DNA of 64,000 nucleotides from Lactarius indigo (GCA_025766275.1 JAFKAC010000003.1:496001-560000); one strand, 5' to 3'. Shown: positions 1 to 12,728, numbered from the stretch's first letter. Numbers and translations: made by a program. The notes: generated from the sequence alone by a model not told the origin.

Positions 1-1391
1 CTCATCAGGGCCTTACAAAAGTGGCAGTTCGCGATTATCACAACATCCTACGTAAAGAAGGATGTACTTCTTACTTCTGCGTTGCTAGCGAATCCTGGTG
101 CTTTAGAGAAACACTTCCAACGCGCCGCCACTTCTGCGACTATGTCCATCTTATACTGATTACCCCACCCTTAGAACCGATGATGACAAAAATCTGAAGG
201 GGATTTTAGCTTTCGCCAATCGTATGACCTCGACAGTTGCTCCAGGAGCATATCTCGTCGAATTGTTCCCTTGGATGTTACACATCCCAGAAAGGTACGC
301 CCTAATTTCGATGCCCCTATTTCCCGCTCTCAGTGGTATAACTCTGCCCCAGGTTCGCAAAATGGAAGTACGAAGGAAACCGAGATTTCACTCGATTCAA
401 TAACTTGTTTCGAGTCACTCTTCGATCGTGTTCTGAAAGCTTTGGTAGGTATAGACGTGGAGACGATTAGGTCGATTGTCTTCTGAACCAGGGAATTTAT
501 AGTCTGAGGGCTCCGAGCGACCAAGTCTGAGTGCATCGATCTTCAAAGGTTCTGACCAAAACCAGCTCTCTCATCAAGAAATGTCTTGGCTCGCTGGCAC
601 ATTATTGTGTGTTTTTCCCTTATGTCTTCGAGACTTCTTGCTGAACCACCCGTTCTGACAGCATCGCCGGCTCCGATACGACGTCCTTGACGATGAATTG
701 GTGGGCACTCGCAATGATTGCACATCCAGAAGTACAGAAGCGTGCGCATATTGAGTTAGACACTGTCGTTGGCCGATCGCGTACCCCGACATTTTCAGAT
801 GCTCCCAACCTTCCGTACATACAAGCGATTATCAAAGAAGCCCTTCGATGGCGCCCTGCTCTCCCATTCTCGGTCCCACACTCTACGACGGAGGACGACT
901 GGTATAATGGGATGTTCATCCCCAAGGGAACCATTTGCCTCACGAATCTCTTGCAATGTAACCGCGATTCATATTATGGTGACGACGCAGCAAATTTCAG
1001 GCCAGAACGGTTTCTCGGCGCTCATGGCGAGATCCTTCCGGGTCCCGCAGAGACGCATGAAGATGGGCATGGCTCATACGGGTTTGGGAAGCGGGCGTGC
1101 GTGGGGAAACATATGGCCAACGACTCTCTGTTCATCTACATAGCCACGACACTCTGGGCAGTGACGCTCGAACGGGTTCGTGATGAAGATGGAAACGAAG
1201 TTCCCCTTGATGTGGACGCGTTCGTGGATATCGGGATGAATTTGTACGCATACCGCTCCTGAGCCGCGTCGAGCCTGGTTGCTGACTTGTACCTTGTAGA
1301 AAACCGGCCCCATACGAATGCAAGATAACGCCTCGGTTTGATGAGGTGGTTTCTATACTGGCAGCGGAGGAGGAAGCTCCTGAAGACGTGA
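1..1391 (+). pseudogene. Cytochrome P450, copy 1 (5' cut by window edge; frameshifted)
   Basis: This is a microsomal haem-thiolate monooxygenase of the fungal class E type, resembling the CYP64/CYP620 group often annotated as O-methylsterigmatocystin oxidoreductase. The substrate is unknown. The window opens inside the third of seven exons. Visible parts are a proximal helix (LFPWMLHIPE without the first residues), the I-helix region, the ExxR helix (KEALRWRP), PERF-type FRPERF and the haem loop YGFGKRACVG, whose first residue is Tyr instead of the usual Phe. Compared with the other copies it has extra bases near 65, 157, 406 and 1375. A TGA at about 1260 lies before the last donor site, where copy 3 has TCA. 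The stop that matches the other copies is at 1389-1391. It is the first of four tandem copies. The frameshifts may be sequencing errors; the TGA is a substitution and is harder to explain that way. Confidence 0.85.
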
Positions 1392-4286
1392 ATACTGGGA
1401 CGACTAACGTGTAGTAGATCATGATTGAGTTGCTTCGGACAATGCGCAGCTCGATAGCCGCGCTTTTGATTACAAGAACAAAACAAAATATATGACACGA
1501 GTTTTCGTATTGCAGGGCTCATGAACCGTGTTGGGGTGTCATCGTGGTGACTGTGGCTTCGTGGCGGGTTTTGCGTGGTGGGGTTTTTGCACGGCAGGTG
1601 GCATCTGGAAATAATCAGAGCTGTCTTGAGGTCTACAAAATATTCCATGCTTTCATTGTCTTATAATTTGTGATAACAATCAAGTCAACCTAGAGCAGAT
1701 AGTTAAGTAGGTGAGGAAATTCTCGAGAAATTATGTTAGCATACAGAATTGGGGTTATCGAATAAGTATCTTGAAGCAATAGGGCCGTGGAATAGTTATC
1801 CGCGTTGCTATGCTTGGTCCATTCAACCAATCGACAATGGTCGGCCACGCATACTCACCGCTAGCGACAGTCACTGGCGCGGGAAACACACATGGTACTG
1901 CGTAAGGTCAGGTAGCGGTGGGGGTAATTTCACCAGAGGCCAACCTGCCCTGAGCGCGGGTACTCGTAGGTATGTGTTTCTTTTTGTTGAATCTCCTCAG
2001 TCTCACGTCCACAGGTGCCACACTCCCAACTTCTCTCGCTCACAGCTCGCCTCTAGTAGCGCTAGCAGCGGCAACTCCTCGTAATCGTCCACTAGCTGCC
2101 TGCGAAGACTACAACTCGGGGTGTCATCTTCCCTATTCGGCCTCTGGCTGAGCGCATCACAACGCACGAATCTCAAGCTCCACTGCGTGCTTGTGCCAGT
2201 TCTGCGCCTCGTCAGTCCCTAGCAGCACTGGCTTCTCCGGCATCGCGCTGACTCTCCCATTGCCCATTTCTCCACACCTGTGTGCGTTCTCAATTTTTTT
2301 TAGAATCATGTTTATTCCGGGACAGTATCAGAAATACAAGACCGGTCTTCGTGTAGGGAAATTTAAGTAAGGGTAAACTAGAGCTGAGCTGACGTGCAGT
2401 CGATATCGTAAATAGCTGAAGCTAGAAACCACCTCCTAGAGGAAAGCCAGGTAAATACTCGGATCAGGTCCTCGGAACCATTCCATAAGTAAAGAAGAAC
2501 GGAACGAGGGTCGTGTCAGATAAGCCAAAATGAGAGGAGCTTACGGGCTGCCGCATGGCAGGGTCGAGGTTTGATATGATTTGATATTCCAAGAGCTCAG
2601 TATCCCGGATCAAACGAAGGCAGAGGCCCCGTCTCAGGTCTTGAAGTTGTGCCGCTGTCCGCGTTTTCTATTCCCTGTTTCTTTGTCTGTGTTCAAGTTG
2701 GACGTCGAGGGTATTTGTAAACAACATGCGTGTCCTCCTCCTCCTTCGGCCCCATGGACCAGTCGCGGCCCCAGTCAATTACACCTGGCCGCAATGCATT
2801 CGGTACTTGGCGCTGCACGATGTCGGCCTGATAGGGCCGAGAGGGATGGTCTTTCAGAGGACTCACGCACAGGCATACATTAAGCAAAATGTAGACCCTC
2901 GGGCTGAAACTCGAGCGTGAGTTGCAGGTACGATTGTAGCCCCCGACTATTCGTCTCGCAACGCCCAGACGAAGCCTCTGCGCAAGTCTGCATGTCCTTC
3001 GCGCGAAGTGCGCAGCTACCGCGTCCTGCTAATGCGCGATGCCCGCGAAACGTGAAGACCTGCACGTCGTGTGGTCGAGCTGACGTGCTGGGACGTGAAC
3101 GTGTTGTTGTTTGACGACGCTACTGTAAGGGCACTTTAAGGGAGACAACGCTTCCAGGTCAGTCTGACGCAGCATTACGTCTTTGGGATCATCCGTGCTG
3201 ACCAGGAGTGCCCTAGATTACGAATGTCCTGCCGACGCAGAAAAGTGCTTAGATCACCACGCAGAGGGCTCGCTTGTGTACGTTAGCACGAGCGACATTT
3301 CGCGATGAAACAAATTTTAGGGAGTGGAAATGCCTAACTGATTGTAGCTCGTCATACTCAGGTGGTCGTTCGACATTCGTCGTTCGTTGCCATATCATAC
3401 GTCTCTTTCCCTTCCCTCGACTACGAGCCCGATAACTCAATTGGTGACCGGTGATCAGCTAGATAACCAGGCAATTCGGCACACAATCGAAGGAAGTTTA
3501 TTGGACGTACCTTACCGTAACCAGGCATTTTTTATAGTTACCTTTCCATTTCTCGGCCCTTCTTCTCATCCCTTCTTTTCTCACTCCATCTCATCAGACA
3601 GACGTGTCTTTCATCTTACCTTACACATTGAAATTATATGTGGTGATGCATACGGCAGTTTCCCGTGTAGGTGTGCCTTGAAGACTAGGGATATTATGAG
3701 AAGTGAATGAGGGCGCCCAGTGCTGAGATCTGAGCACCACTCTCGCCCCATGTACTGCGCTTCTGAAAGCACCACATGTGCATGTACTGGTCGAAAGGTT
3801 AGATAGAGCGCGAGGGCACGTCATGATGGCAGATGGCAAGCGCCGAGCACTATTGTATGACCCTGCTATACTGTCTACCCAAATATGGGCAAGCCAGTAG
3901 AACTCCGCTTTGTCATTCTTCATCATGATGTCAATTTCGATTTTTACCCTCATTTCTGTCTCTCTGTCTACCTCCGGACTCTCATCCACAGTAGACCCAT
4001 TCGCCCACATCGTTTCACAGGTGCTTCCGAGTAGTTGCGGAGGCGAGGAAGTTTCTTCTGAACGCCATCAAATAAACCGAAAGGGCGAGAGGGGACAGTA
4101 CGAGGGTTCTACTTGGGGTGGTACGTACAGAGGGTTTGTGTAGGGGCGACCCGGCGTAGCTTTGCGGGGATATAAGTGAATAAGAAAGAGAAGTATCATC
4201 TGACGTCAGACATATAAATGCAAGCTGTATAAATGGCCAAGGTCATCTTCTGATATCATAACTAGTAGCCGTCCTCGACACACGCG
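1392..4286. other. Spacer between P450 copies 1 and 2
   Basis: About 2.9 kb without a recognisable gene. The first 120 bases repeat the 3' flank seen after the other P450 copies. Small open frames, for example at 1749-2084 and 3621-4010, show no recognisable domain or splice-linked continuation. Promoter elements for copy 2 sit at the right end. Confidence 0.6.
4201..4219 (+). promoter_or_regulatory. CRE palindrome and TATA box upstream of P450 copy 2
   Basis: A perfect TGACGTCA palindrome at 4201-4208 is followed by TATAAAT at 4213-4219, about 70 bases before the ATG. TGACGTCA is the known binding site of ATF/CREB-type bZIP factors, so stress or cAMP control is possible. I do not see the palindrome at the same place upstream of copies 3 and 4. 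Confidence 0.4.
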
Positions 4287-6266
4287 ATGGGAGTGAGTCT
4301 CTCTGTTGGCAGTTCTGTCCACCATCTGGCGTGCGAAACAGCCGGGTCATCATTTCCGTATTACCTTCTCTCGCCTGGCTGTGTCTGGGAGCTCGCGACG
4401 ACTCGCAGTGGTTTCGCCATAGTATTGGGTCTCGCATTTATTCTAGCTGTTCGCTACTCGACCAGCCCATGGCGCCACGTTCCACCTGGTCCCCGGGGTC
4501 TTCCTCTTGTCGGAAATGTCCTTGAAGTACGAGACAAGGACTGGTTGTTTCACAAAGATCTCAAGCAAAAATACGGTGCGTCTCCTTTTTTTTTACCGTT
4601 CACGAGCTCACGATTTTTTAGAGGATGTGATGTACTTAAATGCTCTTGGCCAACCCATTCTCGTCTTGAATAGTCTCAAGGCAGCGTCAGAGCTCCTTGA
4701 TCGCCGAGGAACCATTTATTCTGGTCGCCCTCGCCTCATTATGGCTCAAGAAATCGTTGCAGGTGGTCTTCTATTTGTCTATCCTCAACCACGTAGAAGG
4801 GTAGGTGGTTTAGTCACCTGGTACGAATCAGCACCAAATGTTTTGCCCATAGCCGCTGGCGCCGGAGCCGGCGGGCAGCTCATCAGGGCCTTACAAAGCT
4901 GGCAGTTCGCAATTATCACAGCATCCTACGTAAAGAAGGTGTACTCCTCACCTCTGCGTTGCTAGCGAATCCTGGTGCTTCAGAGAAACACTTCCAACGC
5001 GCCGCCACTTCTGCGACTATGTCCATCTTATACGATTACCCCACCCTTGGAGGCGGAAGTGACAAAAATCTGAATGAGATTTTCGCTTTTACAGAACGTC
5101 TTTCCACGTCGGCTGGTCCAGGAGCATATCTCGTCGAATTGTTCCCTTGGATGTTACACATCCCAGAAAGGTCCGCCCTGATCTCGATGCCCTGTTTCCC
5201 GCGCTCAGTGGTATGACTCTGCCTCAGGTTCGCAAAATGGAAGTACGAAGGAAACCGAGATTTCACTCGATTCAATAACTTGTTCGAGTCACTTTTCGAT
5301 CGTGTTCTAAAAGCTTTGGTAGGTATAGACGTGGAGACGATTAGTCGATGTCTTCTGAACCAGGGAATTTATAGTCCTGAGGGCTCCGAGCGACCAAGTC
5401 TAAGTGCATCGATCTTCAAAAGCTCTGAACAAAACCAGCTCTCTCATCAAGAAATGTCTTGGCTCTCTGGCACATTATTGTGCGTTCTTCCCTTATATCT
5501 TCGAGACTCACTGTTAAACCGCCCGTTCTGATAGCACCGCCGGCGCAGAGACGACATCCACGACGATGAATTGGTGGGCTCTCGCAATGATTGCGCACCC
5601 AGAGGTACAGAAGCGTGCGCATATCGAGCTAGACACGGTCGTCGGCCGATCGCGCACCCCGACATTTTCGGATGCTCCCTAACCTTCCGTACATACAAGC
5701 GATTGTCAAGGAAGTTCTCCGATGGCGCCCTGCTCTCCCATTCGCGGTCCCTCACTCTACAATGGAGGACGACTGGTACAATGGGATGTTCATCCCCAAG
5801 GGAACCATTTGCCTCACGAATCTCTTGCAATGTAACCGCGATTCATACTATGGTGACGACCCGGTGGACTTCAGACCAGAACGGTTTCTCGGCGCGCATG
5901 GCGAGCTCCTTCCGGGTCCCTCAGAGACGCGCGAAGAAGGGCATGGCTCATACGGGTTTGGGAAGCGGGCATGCGTGGGGAAACACATGGCCAACGAGTC
6001 TCTGTTCATCTACATAGCCACGACACTCTGGGCAGTGACGCTCGAACGGGCTTGTGATAAAGATGGAAACGAAGTTCACCTTGAGGTGGATGCGTTCGTG
6101 GATACCGGGATGACATTGTACGCATATCGCTCCAAAGCTGCGTCGAGCCTGGCTTACTGACTTGTACTTCCATAGAAAACCGGTCCCATACGAGTGCAGG
6201 GTAACGCCTCGGTTTAGTGAGGTAGCTTCTATACTAGCAGCGGAGGAGGAGCTCCTGAAGGCATGA
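4287..6266 (+). pseudogene. Cytochrome P450, copy 2 (complete exon set, three frameshifts)
   Basis: Full-length copy of the tandem P450 with seven exons. The start is the ATG at 4287, just after the shared motif acacgcg. The N-terminus has a membrane anchor (FAIVLGLAFILAVRY) followed by the proline hinge PPGPRGLPLVGN, which places the enzyme in the ER membrane. Exon 1 joins exon 2 at 4575/4622 to read KYEDVMYL. The fourth exon reads RFAKWKYEGNRDF, and the sixth holds the oxygen-binding I-helix AGAETT. ExxR (KEVLRWRP), FRPERF and the haem loop YGFGKRACVG follow. The last exon ends AAEEELLKA at 6266. Extra bases near 4775, 5383 and 5680 break the frame. All splice sites are conserved, so this could be a working gene with base-call errors or a young pseudogene. 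Confidence 0.85.
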
Positions 6267-8798
6267 GTTGGGACGCGGGACGGCTAATGTGGAGTAGATC
6301 ATGATAGAGTCGTTTCAGACAATGCGGAGCTTACTGCCCGCACGATTCTGCACGTTAATGAATTGGGGTCATTCCCATTTTTGTAATCCTATTAGCAGGA
6401 CGGCTGGTGGCACAAAGGACATGGTCTCCATGACGGGCGTATGATCGAAAGTGGCGATTAGTGCCAAGTGCGGAACTTACAGTAACTCGTCGCTGTTGCC
6501 GAAATCGGGCCCGACTCCGATGTTAGTCCTGCGGCCAGTGCCGATGCGACAGACATCTTTGTCTTCGCATCTCAGTCGCATTGTGTTCCTTCGAATCAAG
6601 GCACATACTTCTGGATAGCGTACAAGTACCAGGTATCTATCGAAAGCTTTTCATTACGAACACGGATCAGCATGGATTAAAGTAGTGAAAGCGAAAGACG
6701 GTCAGCGGCCATCCCACGTTCGCATGGTACTCACGCGATCGATGGGGTAGCGTCAAGTTTGTTAATAATACGCTTCAGGGTCGAGAGCGAGCATGAAGGA
6801 CACCACAATGCTGCAGTTGATGTCCAAGCAAGCGTCCAAGTCCTTGAAATAGGGTTACTATCGGCTCCGATTTTGCGAGGAACTCAAGGCTCGTCATCTC
6901 TCATGAAACACTATTACCGTCATCATAACCACGGATCCCCTAAGAAGAATCAGGCACAGAAACAGACTATCGTCATCCTGCATCCTGCAGAAAGTCGGTT
7001 TGGGTGTACGCAAGATTCGAACTCAGTGCTACAACACTACAGTACGGGCTCTCACGGTGAAAGCCGAGCGAAAGCCCGCCGATCAAAAAAACGGACGATT
7101 AGAGGGGAACATATTTCCACGAACAAGTTTTCACGGCTGCTTTCAGGAGCTGGACTGGGTTCCAACGGTATCAAGAGACGCGTTTTTTGTTCCAAGCCCG
7201 CTTGACTCACAGGCCGCTTGCTTAGAAACTTGAAGGACGTTCGTCAACACAGTGTGCCCCGAGTCTGCCGAGATACTCGCTTCACAGTTGGGTGCACTGG
7301 AATATTCCATGCTGAAGATACAAAAAAACTTAGATTTCAACAGATTTCAAACAGATTTCACAAGTTCGGATATGATGGAAGGATATAGGACAACTCCGTG
7401 GTTATCATCATCAACGACGACAGGGACGTAAACGTCGTCTTGAAAGATAGTCGCTTTCGGCTTCTGTGCGCTCCACAAGGGACTCCGAGACCATTCCTGC
7501 CTTCGAGGTTGTTGGTGAGTCAGATGGCATAGTCCTTCAGTTCCCCGCCTTCCGTAAACGATGCGCTGAGACCCATCGCATGGGACTAATAAACTGCGAA
7601 GCACAGAGCCTCGCGTCGCAGAATAATAGGTAACCTACTGACTTCTGCTTGTCGGCACTCAGCTTCGAGAAGAGCCGACGCGGGTCGTGGAAACCGAAAT
7701 CGCCTTGAAGAGTGGCCGTGAGTCACGCTTGAACGCGCGCAGGGTCACTGCATGAGCGCCAACCAATTTGGAGCACGGGAATCAGTGAACAGTACTGAGT
7801 GCATGCTTGATTCCGGTACCGAAAAGGACACTCAGCTCTCTGGTTATCCACGTAGTACTTGACAAGGAGATCGGTCTCACTATCCTTGGCCCTGGACAAT
7901 GACGTTCAACGATCAGCGAAGCGCTGTGTTTCCCGCCAACCGAGGTGTCAAACCATTCGCGCCTGACGCGACTCTGGTATAGTAAGAATGGCCTCCCTGC
8001 CATTTATCTGTACATTTCTTGGAGGCACGTCAGTTTCTGACATTCGGAGGGCCGTAGAATAGCCAGGAGGTAAGTGACTGACCGTGTCGTCGAGCTGGAC
8101 GGAGGTAAAGCTTGGCTGATCGGCTTGCTGGCAGACAAGAACGAACACGTGCCGCTCCAACTGCTCGCTCTATTCCTGACTCCGCCTCAGACAGGCCAAC
8201 TATCATAGCGTCTTTGACACTTCCTTCGCGCCTCCACGCTCATCACCTTTATATAACTCTCTAATATACGCTTCTAAACAAGACGACGACTAGAACTTCC
8301 TATGCCTCATCAGTAAAAATGCTCACGATCCTACTTTTCCCTCACTTGCGCATAGGTTCGTCTTTACCCCCTCGGAAGCAAAGTCCTTCCCTACCCATGA
8401 CGATCAACAACTTGCATTTTGGCCTCTATGGATCAATTCGGACTCGACTTATTACAAGCGCCATTTCATTATCGTAAGGGCTACAAGTAGCGTCTCACTG
8501 ATCGGAATACCCTCTCTGGGGATGGTGGTCCCGGGGATCGCGATGACGGGGTCGGGGTATCAACTATTCTAGTGATCGGTTTTACATCTGCCTCAAACGC
8601 CTCAGTGACACTTGTATCTGTATCTACTCTGTTGGGATGTACTGTGTCTGAATCTCGCCGTGGGTCGCCTTCCCCGCGACAATTCATTTGATGACCAGGC
8701 CGCACTGAGGGCCATTTCACCTCGTTTAATGTACGGGAAACGACGCAAGCGTCAACACATCTTCAATATTTACATACCTGGGGAAGAAGTACCTGTTC
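6267..8798. other. Spacer between P450 copy 2 and the region near 8.8 kb
   Basis: About 2.5 kb with no gene that I can support. The first 200 bases are P450 3' flank, also found after copy 4 (shared stretch around aattggggtcattccc). Positions 6640-6880 are similar to 13770-14000 in the next spacer, showing that the duplication unit is larger than the P450 gene itself. Open frames at 6759-7205 and 7000-7233 overlap this repeat and have no recognisable domain. Confidence 0.5.
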
Positions 8799-9305
8799 AT
8801 GAGCGCTGCGGCGATGAAAGCGGCCTTGGAGAGAGCGAAGCAGAAGAGTCTTCTCGTTGGGTCTCCGGGTGCCCCTTCAGATAAGCACACGGACGTCGAA
8901 AATACCTCAACACCAACAATCGTTGTCACTGAAGAATCTTTTCTTTCACAACGGAGTACTGTTGCAAGTCAGATCGTTTCTGAACCCATCAATGCGCCTT
9001 GCGTCACACCCGGCCCTGCGACCGTGAGTCCCCAAGACGAATTCTCAAGTGCCGATCGAGTTGAAGCCGGTGGGACATCTCGACCAGCTACCAATTTTTC
9101 GATGCCAAGCGCACTGAGAAATTCTTCGCTTCAGACGCCCCCAGAATCCTTGCTGAATCGACCTGCCATGAAAACCCCTGGGAACCGCCAGAGTCAGCCT
9201 TCTCTCTTGAATCCCGTCACTTCTACGCTCACCTGGCAATGTAGACCCGCCGCACGGGTCTTCTCTGCACTGCCGCTGTTCCCACCCCGGAAGTTAGGTT
9301 CATGA
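8799..9305 (+). CDS. Hypothetical Ser/Thr/Pro-rich protein fragment
   Basis: An uninterrupted frame of 168 codons whose product begins MSAAAMKAALERAKQKSLL, a short basic helix, and then becomes rich in Ser, Thr and Pro, as in a disordered linker. I do not recognise the family. It lies between P450 copies 2 and 3 on the same strand and about 400 bases upstream of another protein-like stretch at 9736-10055, so both could be exons or remnants of one gene. There is no convincing splice junction between them. Composition and length make chance possible. Confidence 0.25.
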   Translation: MSAAAMKAALERAKQKSLLVGSPGAPSDKHTDVENTSTPTIVVTEESFLSQRSTVASQIVSEPINAPCVTPGPATVSPQDEFSSADRVEAGGTSRPATNFSMPSALRNSSLQTPPESLLNRPAMKTPGNRQSQPSLLNPVTSTLTWQCRPAARVFSALPLFPPRKLGS

Positions 9306-9735
9306 CTCTTATAATCAACATAGGCACCTCGATGCGGAGGGTGTACCCGCTACGCCTGTCAAGTCTGAGCATGCTCAGCTCAAGGCCTGACACGATGCAG
9401 AGAGGAGTCAACACGACATCGGGTCCTATCACCACCGATGGCGCACAATCCACAAACCATTGATTAGGAAGTCGGCTAGACGGTTCTTTGACGTAAGTAT
9501 GTTGTGACGTGTTTGTGTGGTGGCGAACCTGACACACAAAGCAAGCACCACGTGATAGAAACCCTCCTCAAGGTGCTCGGCGGCAGGCATTGAATTGTGG
9601 GTCCTCCGGTTAGTTTCGAATCTGCGCTTCTTGCCACACAAACCTCAAATATGTAGCTGAGTTACCGGACCTCAGTTCAAAGTCTGCTATCCAATATCGG
9701 TTTTGTCTTGCTTTAGATGTCGACCTCCAGGGGCT

Positions 9736-10055
9736 GATGGACACCGACGCTTTGGGCGAACTGAAAAGCTACAGGCTGCGCCTCGGCTACGCAGGAATAG
9801 ATCCACAACCACTAGCCTCTGGTTCTCTGGAAGCTAGCCGGAATGGTCGCCCATTGACCCAGAGTGCAAGGTCGATGAACATCGGAAGTTGTGGAACTGG
9901 AAGGAGACGGCTCAGCGGCGGTGCATGTTCGCATTACCTCATCCCCACCTACCCCTGCGTGCTCGCACATCGTTCTTTGCGTCTCTGACATCACCCGATC
10001 GCGAGACAGAATCCAAATCGGTGAAGATGGCTTGGCAGTTGTACCTCACCCTGTA
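9736..10055 (+). pseudogene. Unrecognised protein remnant (Trp/Arg-rich)
   Basis: Two adjoining frames read like one protein with a frame change near 9838. The first half begins MDTDALGELKSYRLRLGY; the second, in another frame, contains EWSPIDPECKVDEHRKLWNW and runs without a stop to 10055. The second part has a protein-like composition, with Trp, Cys, charged residues and few low-complexity runs, and no start codon of its own. I do not recognise a family. It may be a degenerate gene or transposon remnant sandwiched between P450 copies. Alternative frames over 9891-10124 are also open, so the assignment is weak. Confidence 0.25.
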
Positions 10056-10683
10056 GAGCTCGTCGATGGCTGGTATTGGTTGGGAGTTTGGTGGATGGGA
10101 ATTTTGGCACGTGCTGTGTGTTGACACGTCATTCGGGTCGGGCACAAAATCGCTATCTCCGGCGCCATGAGACTCGTGACCAGCCGGATAATGCGGGATG
10201 AGAGCGATGAGAGGTTTTCCGAAGCCAGCACCTGGAAACGGGACTCATCTCGGCATGTTGACCTCGGTTTCAGCAATACCCTGCACTTAACAGTGTATCC
10301 GCCGACGGCGAATGACACCCTGTCTCGAATCATATGTCACCAAGGTACGTACGCGCTTGGGCGTATGGCCATTTCTGAACGGATCTGAATGAGGGGTACC
10401 GACGAGAAGGTACGTACTCTCAATTCGACTGCCTCTCTGGATTTCTTTGTTGACTACCTGACATAGAATTTATGTTTTATGAATGCGAGTACTACATTGA
10501 GGTCTACCGTTTCCTCACCAGCTGTAATGCATGTAATGTTTTGAGCTGCACAACGCCGGACTTTCAATGTGACACGTGTTCCGCGTCGCGCCGTCACTTC
10601 AGAGTAGACCTGTTGCCTTTCTCATTACGCCGTCGTTCCACAGATGCAGAGCAGTGACGGAGGTGGGGAAGTAGCGTAGCGCA

Positions 10684-10689
10684 TATAAA
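10684..10689 (+). promoter_or_regulatory. TATA box of P450 copy 3
   Basis: TATAAA lies 54 bases before the ATG of copy 3, comparable in spacing to the TATA element of copy 2. Confidence 0.4.
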
Positions 10690-10737
10690 CGAGCACTAGC
10701 GGGGTCGCCTTGCTGGCAACCGTCCTCGACCCACGCG

Positions 10738-12728
10738 ATGGGAGGAAATCTTTCCGCTGGCTATTCTGTTCATCACCTGGGATGCGACACAGCCGCGTTG
10801 CCTGGGTCGCCGTTTCCGTATTACCGTCTCTCACTCGAATGTGTCTGGGAGCTCGCGACGACCCGCGGTGGTTTGGCTGTAATACTGAGTCTCTCACTTA
10901 TTCTAGTTGTTCGCTACTCGACGAGTCCCTGGCGTCGAGTTCCCCCTGGTCCCCGGGGACTTCCTCTTATCGGAAATGTCCTTGAACTAAAAGACAAGGT
11001 CTGGATGTTTCGCAGAGATTGCAAGCAGAAATACGGTCCGCTCTCCTTTTTTTATTGTTCACGAGCTCACGACGTTCTAGAGGATGTGATGTACTTGAGT
11101 GCTCTCGGCCAACCCATTCTCGTCTTGAATAGTCTCAAGGCAGCGTCAGAGCTCCTTGACCGCCGTGGAACCATTTATTCTGGTCGCCCTCGCCTCATTA
11201 TGGCTCACGAAATCATTTCAGGCGGTCTTATATTTGCCTTTCTCAACCATGTAGATGAGTGAGTGTTGTAGTTGCCTCGTACAAGTCAGTACCGACTGTC
11301 TTGCCCGTAGTCTCTGGCGGCCGTAGCCGGCGGGCAGCTCATCAGGGCCTTACAAAGCTGGCAGTTCGCAGTTATCACAACATCCTACGTAAAGAAGGAG
11401 TACTTCTTACTTACTGCGTTGCTAGCGAATCCTGGTGCTTTAGAGAAACAATTTCAACGCACCACCGCTTCTGCGACTATGTCCATCCTATACGACTTAC
11501 CCTACCCTTGAAACCGAAAATGACAAAAATCTGAAGGGGATTTTAGCTTTCGCCGATCGTATGTCCTCGGCAGTTGCTCCAGGAACATATCTCGGTCGAG
11601 TTGTTCCCTTGGATGTTACACATCCCAGAAAGGTCCGCCCTAATATTGACGCCCTGTTTCCCGCTGCTCAGTGGTATAACCTTATCTCAGGTTCGCTAGG
11701 TGGAAGTACTGAAGGAAGCCGAGATTTCACCCAATTCAATGCCTTGTTCGAGTCACTTTTCGATCGTGTTCTGAGTGCTTTGGTAGGTATAGACCCGGAG
11801 GATGATTAGTCGATGTCTTCTGAACCAGGAATTTATAGTCTGAGGGTTCCGAGCGACCGAGTATGAGTGCATCGATCTTCAAAGGCTCTGACCAAAACCA
11901 GCTCTCTCATCAAGAAATGTCTTGGCTCTCTGGTACATTATTGTGCGTTTTTCCATTATGTCTTCGAGACTTCATTGCTGAACCACCCTTTCTGACAGCA
12001 TCGCCGGCACCGAGACGGCGTCTACGACGATGAATTGGTGGGCACTCGCAATGGTTATGCACCCAGAAGTACAACAGCGCGCACATATTGAGTTGGACAC
12101 TGTCGTCGGCCGATCTCGCGCCCCGACATTTTCGGATGCTCCTAACCTTCCGTACATACAAGCGATTGTCAAAGAAGTCCTCCGATGGCGACCTGCTCTC
12201 CCATTTTCGCTCCCACACTCCACGATGGAGGACGACTGGTACAATGGGATGTTCATCCCCAAGGGAACCATTTGCCTCACGAATCTCTTGCAATGTAACC
12301 GTGATTCATATTATGGCGATGATGCTGCCGATTTCAGACCAGAACGATTTCTCGACGTGCATGGCGAGATCCTTCCGGGTCCCGCGGAGACGCGAGAAGA
12401 CGGGCATGGCTCATACGGGTTTGGGAAGCGGGCGTGCGTTGGGAAACACATCGCCAATGAGTCACTGTTCATCTACATAGCCACGGCGCTCTGGGCAGTG
12501 ACGCTCGAACGCGCTCATGATGAAGATGGAAATGAAGTTCCTGTTAGTGTGTATGTGTTCGTGGATACTGGGACGACTATGTACGCATATCACTCCTCAG
12601 CTACGTCGAGCCTGATTGTTTACTGAATACCTCGTAGAAAGCCAGCTCCATACGAGTGCGAGATAACGCCTCGGTTTGACGAAGTAGTTTCTATACTAGC
12701 AGCGGAGGAGGAACTCCTGAAGGCATGA
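10738..12728 (+). pseudogene. Cytochrome P450, copy 3 (four frameshifts in the middle exon)
   Basis: Complete seven-exon copy starting at the ATG at 10738. The N-terminus carries the anchor (LAVILSLSLILVVRYS) and PPGPRGLPLIGN. Exons 1 and 2 join at 11035/11081 to read KYEDVMYL. The C-terminal half from about 12030 is uninterrupted and holds the ExxR helix, FRPERF, YGFGKRACVG and the final exon ending AAEEELLKA. The third exon has extra bases near 11320, 11413, 11497 and 11593 relative to copies 2 and 4. The one at 11320 could be bypassed by using cgtag there as the acceptor, giving DDRRAAHQ. The remaining three cannot be spliced away, so as written this copy makes no full-length enzyme. Family and cellular role are as for the other copies. 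Confidence 0.85.

Noticed and set aside
1136..1648. 170-codon - strand frame across the P450 3' end
   Set aside because: Antisense of a P450 exon and its flank.
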